Shown: positions 1 to 5,852 of the stretch, piece by piece
Layout: every line of letters starts with the position of its first letter
Position numbering within the stretch: the stretch's first letter is position 1
Source: an uncultured euryarchaeote
Lineage (GTDB): Archaea; Thermoplasmatota; Poseidoniia; Poseidoniales; Poseidoniaceae
Direction of reading: 5' to 3'
Assembly: GCA_937892665.1 (NCBI GenBank)
Contig: CALBJF010000304.1
Location: 1-7,608, forward strand
Length of the DNA: 7,608 bases
Notes under the pieces: model-generated
Told to the model about the DNA's origin: nothing
The model's input: only the letters and a program-made list of their open reading frames with translations
The model's database searches: none
Translations under genes and position numbers: made by a program

Positions 1-171
1 CTTGGAGACAACAAAGATCCTCTAAGCAGTTTCGAAAGTGCTCAGCAAGAACCAGTTCTTCCAATCTTAGGAATTTTAGGAGTAATCGCCGTCATCGCCA
101 TGTTGTATCGTGCTCTGTCTCCTTTGAAGCAAGAAGAAAAAACTCTCGTTGATATTTCTCAAGAAGAGTGA
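1..171 (+). CDS. C-terminal end of a membrane-anchored protein (5' partial)
   Basis: Frame 1 is open from the first base to a TGA at 169-171 and gives 56 residues. The visible part has a polar stretch (about residues 1-17), one hydrophobic segment (about 18-39, beginning PVLPILGILG and ending at YRAL), and a short charged tail rich in Lys and Glu. This is the usual layout of a C-terminal membrane anchor, with the bulk of the protein probably outside the cell and the tail in the cytoplasm. That topology is inferred from the single hydrophobic segment. The N-terminal domains lie outside the window, so no function can be given. A hairpin followed by T-rich DNA begins 6 bp after the stop, consistent with the transcript ending here. 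Confidence 0.75.
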   Translation, partial: LGDNKDPLSSFESAQQEPVLPILGILGVIAVIAMLYRALSPLKQEEKTLVDISQEE

Positions 172-176
172 TTCTT

Positions 177-204
177 AGGTAGAGATACGTTTCTACTTGT
201 TGTT
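177..204 (+). terminator. Possible terminator hairpin after the partial gene
   Basis: Bases 177-185 pair with 190-198 (nine pairs, two of them G-U) around a TACG tetraloop at 186-189. T-rich sequence (TTGTTGTT, 197-204) follows. It starts 6 bp after the stop codon of the upstream gene. Archaeal termination depends more on U-tracts than on hairpins, so this is a candidate only. Confidence 0.4.
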
Positions 205-237
205 AACGAGGGTAATTCCATAATACCCTTGTAAACA
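201..237. repeat. 14-bp imperfect inverted repeat in the intergenic region
   Basis: The arms 201-214 and 224-237 are inverted copies matching at 12 of 14 positions, separated by 9 bp (215-223). In RNA, one of the two mismatches becomes a G-U pair. It could be a second terminator hairpin, an RNA leader structure, or the binding site of a dimeric regulator. A TATA-like CATAATA (219-225) overlaps the spacer and right arm. The rest of the 172-417 intergenic stretch shows no tRNA or convincing gene. It holds a weaker 6-bp inverted repeat (246-251 with 268-273) and a 33-codon ORF at 248-349 that I do not call. Confidence 0.5.
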
Positions 238-417
238 GATTTAGGATATGGATGGGTTCTCTAAGGGCCATATTGATCCGTACTCCCTCCTGATTTTTCC
301 ACGCTCAGGTATCTATATGGCAACTTCCATGAATAAAGAAATGGAATAGAAACAGTAAGAAACTGAGAGCAGCAGTTTAAGCGATTCCTCAAGTACTTGG
401 AATATTGGGATTCTAAC

Positions 418-1323
418 ATGGTCAGAGGTAATACTCTCTCCGAATCGCCGAAAACAAAGGTGACGTTTACCATTGTTACTGCTGTTTTTATCCTGCTGTT
501 GTGGATTGGATTTGCAACGGATTTGTTTTTGCATAAAGCGAGTACAGACTCGATTGTAAACTCAGATCAAATTCCCGATCTACTTCTTGGGTTATTTCGA
601 ATAGGTGCAGCATATCTTGCGTTTCATGCCATCGTATTTTGGATGGTAATAAGCCCGCGTCCTGGAATCATGTACAGTATTAATTATCATACTGGAAATG
701 TGGTTCAGCATGAAGTCAAAGGCCTTGAGCGCCTTGTAACCTTCAGTAGTTGGCAACTCATTCTCTGTGGAATATTTTTCTTCTTGGCAGGTCTTGTAAG
801 TTGGCTAACTATTTTTGAAGTGGATATCCCTTCATTCCTTAATCGAATAATTCCATTATTGTACTTCATGGCGTTGAGCGCATCGAGCCTGACGGCAATC
901 GTCGTTCGATACGTCATCATTCCTGCAGATTTTAGGAGCAATAATCCACTCGGGCACCTCTTTTTGAAACATGAACAAGTGATGCATAACTGGACGATCA
1001 TATTGCTTTCAGTTGAACTTGTTCTCGGTTCGATTGAAGTGCTTCCAGAGGGTGTAATTCTTGGAGGGTTCCTCGGTGGAATATACTTCTACTTCGCGTT
1101 TGTATGGGCACGCTTCTTTGGTCAATACTTCGTGTATGATTTCATAGATCCAAGGCCAAAGAGCGCACCATACGCCATTGTGGGGCTTGTTCTGGCCTTT
1201 GGGGTCTTCTTCATGACAATGTATGCACTGTATCTTGTTCTTGAATGGAATCCGTGGGTTGGAATTCCCTTGGTTGCGCTCTTCGTACAGCGTTCAGTTC
1301 TGTTCAATCCGCCTACGAAGTGA
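418..1323 (+). CDS. Multi-pass membrane protein, FAR-17a/AIG1-like (Pr6Pr-type) family, putative lipid hydrolase
   Basis: The 301-residue product has about seven hydrophobic segments (roughly 16-38, 58-79, 107-133, 144-168, 193-209, 213-233, 250-275) and possibly an eighth near the end. The resemblance to AIG1/ADTRP and the prokaryotic Pr6Pr family is by motif recall, not by alignment. Thr108 sits in RLVTFSSWQ at the start of a helix, much as the catalytic Thr lies in LTFLNL of human AIG1. His190 in HEQVMHNW matches AIG1 NHGMHT. The later WARFFGQYFVYDFIDP (230-245) matches the family's conserved aromatic block before the last helix. Human AIG1 and ADTRP use the Thr and His to hydrolyse fatty-acid esters of hydroxy fatty acids within the membrane. 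An archaeal substrate is unknown. I chose ATG 418 over an in-frame TTG at 397. No Shine-Dalgarno or clear TATA box precedes it. Its stop codon directly abuts that of the convergent fumarase. Confidence 0.6.
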   Translation: MVRGNTLSESPKTKVTFTIVTAVFILLLWIGFATDLFLHKASTDSIVNSDQIPDLLLGLFRIGAAYLAFHAIVFWMVISPRPGIMYSINYHTGNVVQHEVKGLERLVTFSSWQLILCGIFFFLAGLVSWLTIFEVDIPSFLNRIIPLLYFMALSASSLTAIVVRYVIIPADFRSNNPLGHLFLKHEQVMHNWTIILLSVELVLGSIEVLPEGVILGGFLGGIYFYFAFVWARFFGQYFVYDFIDPRPKSAPYAIVGLVLAFGVFFMTMYALYLVLEWNPWVGIPLVALFVQRSVLFNPPTK

Positions 1324-2919
1324 TCACTTCGGGCTGGTCATATCTTCCGGGCGAACCCACTGATCGAATTGTTCGTTCGTAAGAAGGCCAAGTTCGAGAG
1401 CACTTTCTCGTAATGTGATTCCCTTCTCATGGGCATTCTTAGCAATCTTTGCAGACTTATCGTAACCGATATGGTTGTTCAGAGCAGTTACCAACATCAA
1501 TGAACTGTCTAGGTGTTTCTGAATCATGTCTTCATTGGCTTCTAGCCCTTCAATGCAACGTTCTCCAAACGAGACACATGCGTCACTAAGCAAGCGAATA
1601 CTGTGCAAAAGGTTGTGAATCATCATCGGCTTGAAAACATTGAGCTCAAAGTTTCCTTGACTTCCGCCAATGGTAATCGCAGTGTGATTGCCCATAACTT
1701 GACAACAGACCATCGTTATCGCTTCTGATTGTGTTGGATTGACCTTCCCCGGCATGATACTACTTCCGGGTTCGTTTGCTGGTAGAGACAGTTCCCCAAA
1801 ACCACATCGTGGACCTGATCCAAGCCAACGCACATCATTTGCGATCTTCATCAAACTCACAGCAAGCGTATTCATTGCTCCACTGGCTGCAACAATTGCA
1901 TCGTGTGCAGACAATTGTGCAAATTTATTTTCTGCACTTACAAACGGTAACTCTGTTCGTTCTGCAATGCGCTGAGCAACCTGTTCAGCAAATTTAGGAT
2001 GTGAATTGAGTCCGGTTCCAACAGCAGTTCCGCCGAGTGCAAGTTCAAACAAATCCTTCTGAGCGAATTCAATTCTTCGTAAATCAGCCTCAAGCATGTG
2101 AACATAGCCGCTGAATTCCTGCCCGAGTGTCAATGGAGTTGCATCCATAAGGTGGGTACGTCCAATTTTCACGATATCTTTGAATTCCTTCTGCTTCATT
2201 CTTAATTTTCTTGTTAAGCCTCGAACTGCTTTGAAGAGACGATGCTCAATTTCTTCTGCTGCAGCAATATGCATGGCTGTAGGAAACGTATCGTTGGAGG
2301 ATTGTCCTTTGTTGACATGATCGTTTGGATGAACTGGAGATTTACTCCCAAGAACACCACCCGCCATTTCGATGGCTCTGTTTGCAATGACTTCATTTGA
2401 GTTCATGTTGGTTTGAGTTCCGGAACCAGTTTGCCAAATTCGTAGAGGAAAGTGAGCATCATGATCACCATTCATGACTTCTTCAGCAGTATCAATAACC
2501 AGTCCAGCGATTTCTCCATCGAGGACACCAAGGTCTCGATTCGTTCTTGCAGCCGCAGCCTTTAGAATTCCAAATGCACGAATAAGGGGCTTGGGCATGA
2601 CGTCTTCGCCAATATCAAAATTAACCAAAGAACGTGCAGTCTGACAACCGTAATATGTGTCCCCAGGGACTTTCATCTCCCCCATTGTGTCAGTTTCAAT
2701 ACGGAATTCAATGTTTGATTTAGGGGCTTTCGGACTCGGTGGAGTGTAGGTTTGAGAGTACGTCCCCTTCACATCGAGTCGACTTCGAATCGCTTGGACA
2801 ATCCACGCGCTGCGCCCCATATTCTTCCCACCGCCAGTCCAGCGATCAAGTTCTTGAGCGACGTCTTCAGGTATGCTGACGGATACGATTCGGCTTCCGC
2901 CGATATTGTGTTTTCCCAT
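1324..2919 (-). CDS. fumC: Class II fumarase with N-terminal ribbon-helix-helix domain
   Basis: The 531-residue protein catalyses the reversible hydration of fumarate to L-malate (TCA cycle, cytoplasm, homotetramer). Residues 69-531 align by recall with Escherichia coli FumC at a constant offset of 68, leaving all key residues intact. These are catalytic His256 ([10 protein letters not shown]), the signature loop [11 protein letters not shown] with Ser386, Lys392 and Asn394, Ser166 and Thr168 of [10 protein letters not shown], Asn209, and B-site His197. The protein ends in WVRPEDM as FumC does. The extra N-terminus is unusual. Residues 9-50 read as a ribbon-helix-helix fold: strand SRIVSVSIP, helix [10 protein letters not shown], a Gly-rich turn, then helix [14 protein letters not shown] Pro-rich linker (about 59-68) follows. 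I chose ATG 2919, with a TATA-like box centred 26 bp upstream. An in-frame TTG at 2931 would add four residues. No usable start exists at the domain boundary, because Met79 would remove conserved fumarase sequence. The enzyme assignment is certain; the DNA-binding role is inferred. Confidence 0.97.
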   Translation of the reverse strand: MGKHNIGGSRIVSVSIPEDVAQELDRWTGGGKNMGRSAWIVQAIRSRLDVKGTYSQTYTPPSPKAPKSNIEFRIETDTMGEMKVPGDTYYGCQTARSLVNFDIGEDVMPKPLIRAFGILKAAAARTNRDLGVLDGEIAGLVIDTAEEVMNGDHDAHFPLRIWQTGSGTQTNMNSNEVIANRAIEMAGGVLGSKSPVHPNDHVNKGQSSNDTFPTAMHIAAAEEIEHRLFKAVRGLTRKLRMKQKEFKDIVKIGRTHLMDATPLTLGQEFSGYVHMLEADLRRIEFAQKDLFELALGGTAVGTGLNSHPKFAEQVAQRIAERTELPFVSAENKFAQLSAHDAIVAASGAMNTLAVSLMKIANDVRWLGSGPRCGFGELSLPANEPGSSIMPGKVNPTQSEAITMVCCQVMGNHTAITIGGSQGNFELNVFKPMMIHNLLHSIRLLSDACVSFGERCIEGLEANEDMIQKHLDSSLMLVTALNNHIGYDKSAKIAKNAHEKGITLRESALELGLLTNEQFDQWVRPEDMTSPK

Positions 2920-2941
2920 AGAGTTTAACAATTGAATGATG

Positions 2942-2949
2942 TTATTAAA
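2942..2949 (-). promoter_or_regulatory. TATA-like box for the fumarase gene
   Basis: TTTAATAA on the minus strand is centred about 26 bp upstream of the fumarase ATG (2919). This is the spacing expected for an archaeal leaderless transcript. No Shine-Dalgarno sequence lies before the ATG. Confidence 0.55.
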
Positions 2950-2984
2950 CCAATGCTAAGGGCATAGTAAGTCAATAACTGAAC

Positions 2985-2992
2985 TCATAAAC
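2985..2992 (+). promoter_or_regulatory. Weak TATA-like box for the small membrane protein gene
   Basis: TCATAAAC is centred about 24.5 bp before the ATG at 3013, the same spacing as the better boxes in this window. The sequence match is weak. Together with the fumarase box it makes the 93-bp gap a divergent promoter region. Confidence 0.3.
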
Positions 2993-3012
2993 CTCCAATC
3001 AGTAGGCAATAT

Positions 3013-3399
3013 ATGGAAGAACAGAACAATGCCATGCCAAATCTAACAACAAATTACGGGCTTTTCCTCCTCTCTTGGGGATTAATTGCGACCTATCTCT
3101 CTGATGCTCAATCCTTCACTTCATTTCTACCTTCTTTGCTTGGGCTTGCCCTCCTTGTTTCAGGAGAAATGGCTAAAATGCCTGGGAAAAAGAAACTCTG
3201 GATGCACGTTGCAGTCACTTTTGGTTTGATTGGGGCTCTTGGCGGAACCCGCTTCTTCATGGTCATGGCCGATGGACTCAACTATGCAAATTCGTCAATG
3301 TTGATGCTTCTCCTAACAGGAACCGCCTACACAGTTCTATGTGTTCGCTCATTTATTGCTGCTCGCAAAGCGCGTGAAGCGGCAGAAACTGAAGCCTAA
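3013..3399 (+). CDS. Small four-helix membrane protein of an uncharacterised family
   Basis: The 128-residue product has four hydrophobic segments (about 14-30, 37-54, 64-86, 94-116) and a basic, then acidic, cytoplasmic-type tail. It has features I recall from small uncharacterised bacterial membrane proteins of similar length: SFTSFLPSLLG at 34-44, a Met-His pair (64-65) opening helix three, and the closing VLCVRSFIAARKAR (108-121). No function is known to me for that family, and the match is from memory. The ATG at 3013 has no Shine-Dalgarno sequence and a weak TATA-like box upstream, so it is probably leaderless. Met8 is an alternative start. The gene is divergent from fumarase. Its TAA stop at 3397-3399 touches the stop codon of the convergent coiled-coil gene. 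Confidence 0.8.
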   Translation: MEEQNNAMPNLTTNYGLFLLSWGLIATYLSDAQSFTSFLPSLLGLALLVSGEMAKMPGKKKLWMHVAVTFGLIGALGGTRFFMVMADGLNYANSSMLMLLLTGTAYTVLCVRSFIAARKAREAAETEA

Positions 3400-3711
3400 T
3401 CAGAACTTACGTCGAACCTTTGCACTCGGTGCAGAAGTATTGGTGACATCAAAGTCGTCGTCTTCAACATCAAAGTCGTCGTCTTGAACATCAAAGCCGC
3501 CATCGTCTTGAACATCGATGGAGACATCGATTTGAACATCTGATGCAACCGCCTTGGTGCTTGCCTGCTTGGCTTCGAGTTTGTCGATGGTCTTGACCAA
3601 CATGGAGAATTCCAATTCAAGATCCTCGAGTGAATCGCTTAGTGCCTCGATTTTGTCTGCCAATCGCTTCGCAAGTTTGCGAGCTTTTGCCAATACACGT
3701 TCGGTTCCCAT
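3400..3711 (-). CDS. Small coiled-coil protein with acidic repeat tail
   Basis: I do not recognise this 103-residue protein. Residues 3-50 form a charged, Leu-rich amphipathic helix that looks like a coiled coil: basic at first (KARKLAKRLADK), then acidic. Residues 58-89 are a strongly acidic low-complexity tail of short Asp-Val units such as DVQDDDF and DVEDDDF. The last residues are basic (KVRRKF). There is no signal peptide or membrane segment, so it is probably cytoplasmic. The acidic tail might bind a basic partner or metal ions, but that is speculation. The ATG at 3711 has an ATAATT box centred 24.5 bp upstream, which supports both the start and a separate promoter from the cyclophilin gene 69 bp upstream. 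The reading frame is supported by the heptad-like helix. Confidence 0.7.
   Translation of the reverse strand: MGTERVLAKARKLAKRLADKIEALSDSLEDLELEFSMLVKTIDKLEAKQASTKAVASDVQIDVSIDVQDDGGFDVQDDDFDVEDDDFDVTNTSAPSAKVRRKF
3446..3487. repeat. Two 21-bp tandem repeats inside the acidic tail
   Basis: The units 3446-3466 and 3467-3487 differ at one base out of 21. A diverged third unit with a 3-bp insertion follows at 3488-3511. They encode the FDV-x-DDD units of the acidic tail. In-frame repeats like this can change number by replication slippage. Confidence 0.85.
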
Positions 3712-3732
3712 AGCCGTACGGTCGCGTCAATG

Positions 3733-3738
3733 AATTAT
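3733..3738 (-). promoter_or_regulatory. TATA-like box for the coiled-coil protein gene
   Basis: ATAATT on the minus strand is centred about 24.5 bp upstream of the ATG at 3711. This fits a leaderless archaeal transcript. It lies in the 69-bp gap after the cyclophilin gene. Confidence 0.5.
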
Positions 3739-3780
3739 GAATGCATCGAATTGTAGAAAGCAAAAGTTTCATTCAAAAGA

Positions 3781-4263
3781 TCATTCAACAACGGTGCATC
3801 GAACGATTTGTTGAGGGACCTTAGGACGGTCTCCAGGCAACTTTGTACATCCTTCGATGCCCTTGACGATATCCATTCCTTCGACAACTCGTCCAAAGAC
3901 TGCGTGATTGCCATTGAGCCAAGGTGTGGCAACAGTTGTCAGGAAGAATTGGGATCCACCAGTGTTCTTCCCAGCGTTTGCCATTGATAGAATTCCTGGC
4001 TTGTCGTGCTTTAATGCCAGAGCAGATGCTTCGCATGGAATCTTCCATCCCGGTCCACCAGTACCTGCGCCTCGAGCCATTGGGTCCTTTGAATTTGGAC
4101 ATCCGCCTTGAATCATAAAGTCTTCAATGACTCGATGAAAGTGAAGTCCATCGTAGAATCCTTGGTTTACGAGTTTGACGAAATTTGCTACTGTATCGGG
4201 AGCACTTTCGTGAAAGAGTTCAATCATGATGTTTCCTGCTGAGGTTTCCATTTGCACTTGCAT
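3781..4263 (-). CDS. Cyclophilin-type peptidyl-prolyl cis-trans isomerase
   Basis: The 160-residue protein is a complete single-domain cyclophilin, which catalyses cis-trans isomerisation of peptide bonds before proline during protein folding. The active-site residues of human cyclophilin A are all present: Arg44 in FHRVI, Phe49 and Gln52 in FMIQGG, Gln105 and Phe107 in GGSQFF, Trp115 and His120 in [14 protein letters not shown]. Length is typical for the family. There is no signal peptide or membrane segment, so it should act in the cytoplasm. The ATG at 4263 gives the full first strand; Met5 (4251) is an alternative. No Shine-Dalgarno or good TATA box precedes it. It lies 44 bp downstream of the repeat surface protein on the same strand, so read-through from that operon is plausible but not shown. 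T-rich tracts (3780-3755, minus strand) after the stop could help termination. Confidence 0.96.
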   Translation of the reverse strand: MQVQMETSAGNIMIELFHESAPDTVANFVKLVNQGFYDGLHFHRVIEDFMIQGGCPNSKDPMARGAGTGGPGWKIPCEASALALKHDKPGILSMANAGKNTGGSQFFLTTVATPWLNGNHAVFGRVVEGMDIVKGIEGCTKLPGDRPKVPQQIVRCTVVE

Positions 4264-4307
4264 GTTTCAACCACAGGTCGATACTTCAAGAGCATTTGGT
4301 TTGTTTT

Positions 4308-5852
4308 TCAAGAAACAACGACTGCCTCAGAGTAAACTCTGAAGCCGAAGTTCACTCCATCAGATGGCAAGATGCTGCATGTTACTTCATCTTCTGCTGC
4401 CAAAGAAAGTTCAGCAGAATTGGTCGCAGAGAACACGCCATTAACGTACCATCGAGTTTCCGAGACGTCAACGTCACCTTGGGGATCGAGATAATCATAG
4501 GTACAAGAGAGCAAATCTGCTGTTGTTGGCGTACTCGGGGTGATGGTCACATTGGCAACAACTGGCATATCAGTAAGATTTGACCAGAGAACGATTGGCG
4601 TGAGTAAAAACGCAGCTAAAGCACTTTGACCATTCGGAGCAAGGGCGCTCATGGTATCATTTCCTCCACCAAATCCAACGGTGGCACCATTCCATATTCC
4701 GAGATGCTCTTGCGTAAACACATCACCATCGCTTGGATTTCCATAGACACTCATGTTCGATCCAAGGCTTGCCCCAAGAATTGCCATTGTACCAATTCCA
4801 TCTTCTGTCCATACGAAACCAGTAGGGGCGATTTCAACAAAACCGTTCATGCCGATGAAAGCAAGCATTGCGCTGGCACCACCAGGAAGAAGATGTTCAA
4901 ACGTATCATTCCCTCCACCGAAACTTACTGTCGCTGCATTCCAAATGGCAAGGTGCCCTCCAGTGAATACATCTCCGGGGATAGGATCGCCATAGACACT
5001 CATGTTTGAACCGAGATTCGCTCCAAGAATCGTCATGGTTTCGATACCTGTTGCAGTCCAGATGTATCCGGTTGGTTTTGGCCCGATGATGCCTCCAGTT
5101 CCAATGTAGGCAGCCATGGCAGTATCGCCTCCAGGCAGGAGTGATTCAAAGGAATCATTTCCTCCGCCGAAATCAGTTGTTGCAGAGTTCCATATTGCGA
5201 GATGAGTTGCATTAAATTCATCGCCAGCAGCAGGGTCGTAATACACACTCATGTTGGCATTCATAGTAGACACAAGATATGTCATTGTTCCAATACCGCC
5301 TTCAGTCCACACATATCCACTATGATTCCCATCATCTGCAACAGTAAGTCCACTAAGTAAATCATCCAGCCACTGTTGATATTCGAGTTCAGACCAATTT
5401 GGATCAATCCCTTGTTTCTCAGCACATTCTATGTTATCGGGGTGATAAGGGTCATGATCGGTGGAATTTCTTGAACCATACTTGAAATTGACCATAATAC
5501 AATCGTGATACTCTCTTGAAGTTCCATCGAACGTTGAGTCAGGTTCTGCATACTGTAGATTCCATGAGACCATACCCCCATAGACAGAGATGAGAATCAT
5601 AGCAACAAAACATGCTGGAATGAGCCACTTTGCATGCTCTCCTCCCAAAACAAACGACATCGATGGGAGTTCATCGACAACAATTGTCTTCGATTTTGAT
5701 TTGTTTCGCTTTCGTCGAGTGACTGTTCTGCGCGCACCCTTGTTTTCATCTTCGATCGATTGTTCACTCCCATCTTCAATTTCCACTGAATCTGGTGCTT
5801 CAATGTTAGTCTCCTCTTCAGTTTCTGGAACGGTTGCATCTTCTTTAGACAT
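4308..5852 (-). CDS. Membrane-anchored surface protein with three 83-residue repeats and a C-terminal Ig-like domain
   Basis: The 514-residue product starts with an acidic stretch (3-38) and a basic block RRTVTRRKRNKSKSK (41-55). One membrane helix follows (about 75-98), so the N-terminus should be cytoplasmic and residues 100-514 outside. The outer part has a Cys118/Cys143 segment and an acidic helical region (150-170). Three repeats come next, beginning at Gly179, Gly262 and Gly345. Residues 428-514 form an Ig-like domain with TTADLLSCTYDYLDPQGD and a Cys450/Cys492 pair. Similar domains occur in large surface proteins of marine archaea and deltaproteobacteria, by my recall. The outer part has 12 N-x-S/T glycosylation sequons. 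I do not recognise the repeat, and no enzymatic motif is visible. I chose ATG 5852 because a perfect AGGAGGT stands 6 nt upstream; an in-frame ATG at 5876 would add eight residues. The start overlaps the upstream gene by 8 bp, so translation is probably coupled. Confidence 0.85.
   Translation of the reverse strand: MSKEDATVPETEEETNIEAPDSVEIEDGSEQSIEDENKGARRTVTRRKRNKSKSKTIVVDELPSMSFVLGGEHAKWLIPACFVAMILISVYGGMVSWNLQYAEPDSTFDGTSREYHDCIMVNFKYGSRNSTDHDPYHPDNIECAEKQGIDPNWSELEYQQWLDDLLSGLTVADDGNHSGYVWTEGGIGTMTYLVSTMNANMSVYYDPAAGDEFNATHLAIWNSATTDFGGGNDSFESLLPGGDTAMAAYIGTGGIIGPKPTGYIWTATGIETMTILGANLGSNMSVYGDPIPGDVFTGGHLAIWNAATVSFGGGNDTFEHLLPGGASAMLAFIGMNGFVEIAPTGFVWTEDGIGTMAILGASLGSNMSVYGNPSDGDVFTQEHLGIWNGATVGFGGGNDTMSALAPNGQSALAAFLLTPIVLWSNLTDMPVVANVTITPSTPTTADLLSCTYDYLDPQGDVDVSETRWYVNGVFSATNSAELSLAAEDEVTCSILPSDGVNFGFRVYSEAVVVS
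4599..5318 (-). repeat. Three in-phase repeats of 249 bp (83 residues) within the surface protein
   Basis: The units run 5318-5070, 5069-4821 and 4820 to about 4599; the last is shortened to about 74 residues. Each opens with G[YF][VI]WT, has NMSVY near residue 22, then GDxF, HLxIWNxAT and FGGGND[ST], and ends in an Ala-rich helix-like stretch. Units two and three are about two-thirds identical by eye; unit one is more diverged. The exact 83-residue spacing without insertions points to tandem duplication of one structural domain. Confidence 0.9.

Noticed and set aside
397..417. TTG start extending the AIG1-like protein by seven residues
   Set aside because: The ATG at 418 follows directly, and no ribosome-binding or promoter evidence supports the TTG.
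2690..2919. Ribbon-helix-helix region as a separate small gene ahead of fumarase
   Set aside because: There is no stop codon between the domains, and no ATG, GTG or TTG at the boundary that preserves the conserved fumarase N-terminus.
2920..2931. TTG start extending fumarase by four residues
   Set aside because: The ATG at 2919 is a stronger start codon and sits at the right distance from the TATA-like box.
3714..3721. Palindrome CCGTACGG just before the coiled-coil gene
   Set aside because: It is only 8 bp long, does not extend and is not repeated elsewhere in the gap, so chance is likely.
3755..3780. T-rich tracts after the cyclophilin gene as a terminator
   Set aside because: The runs are only three to four T each and interrupted, too weak for a separate feature.
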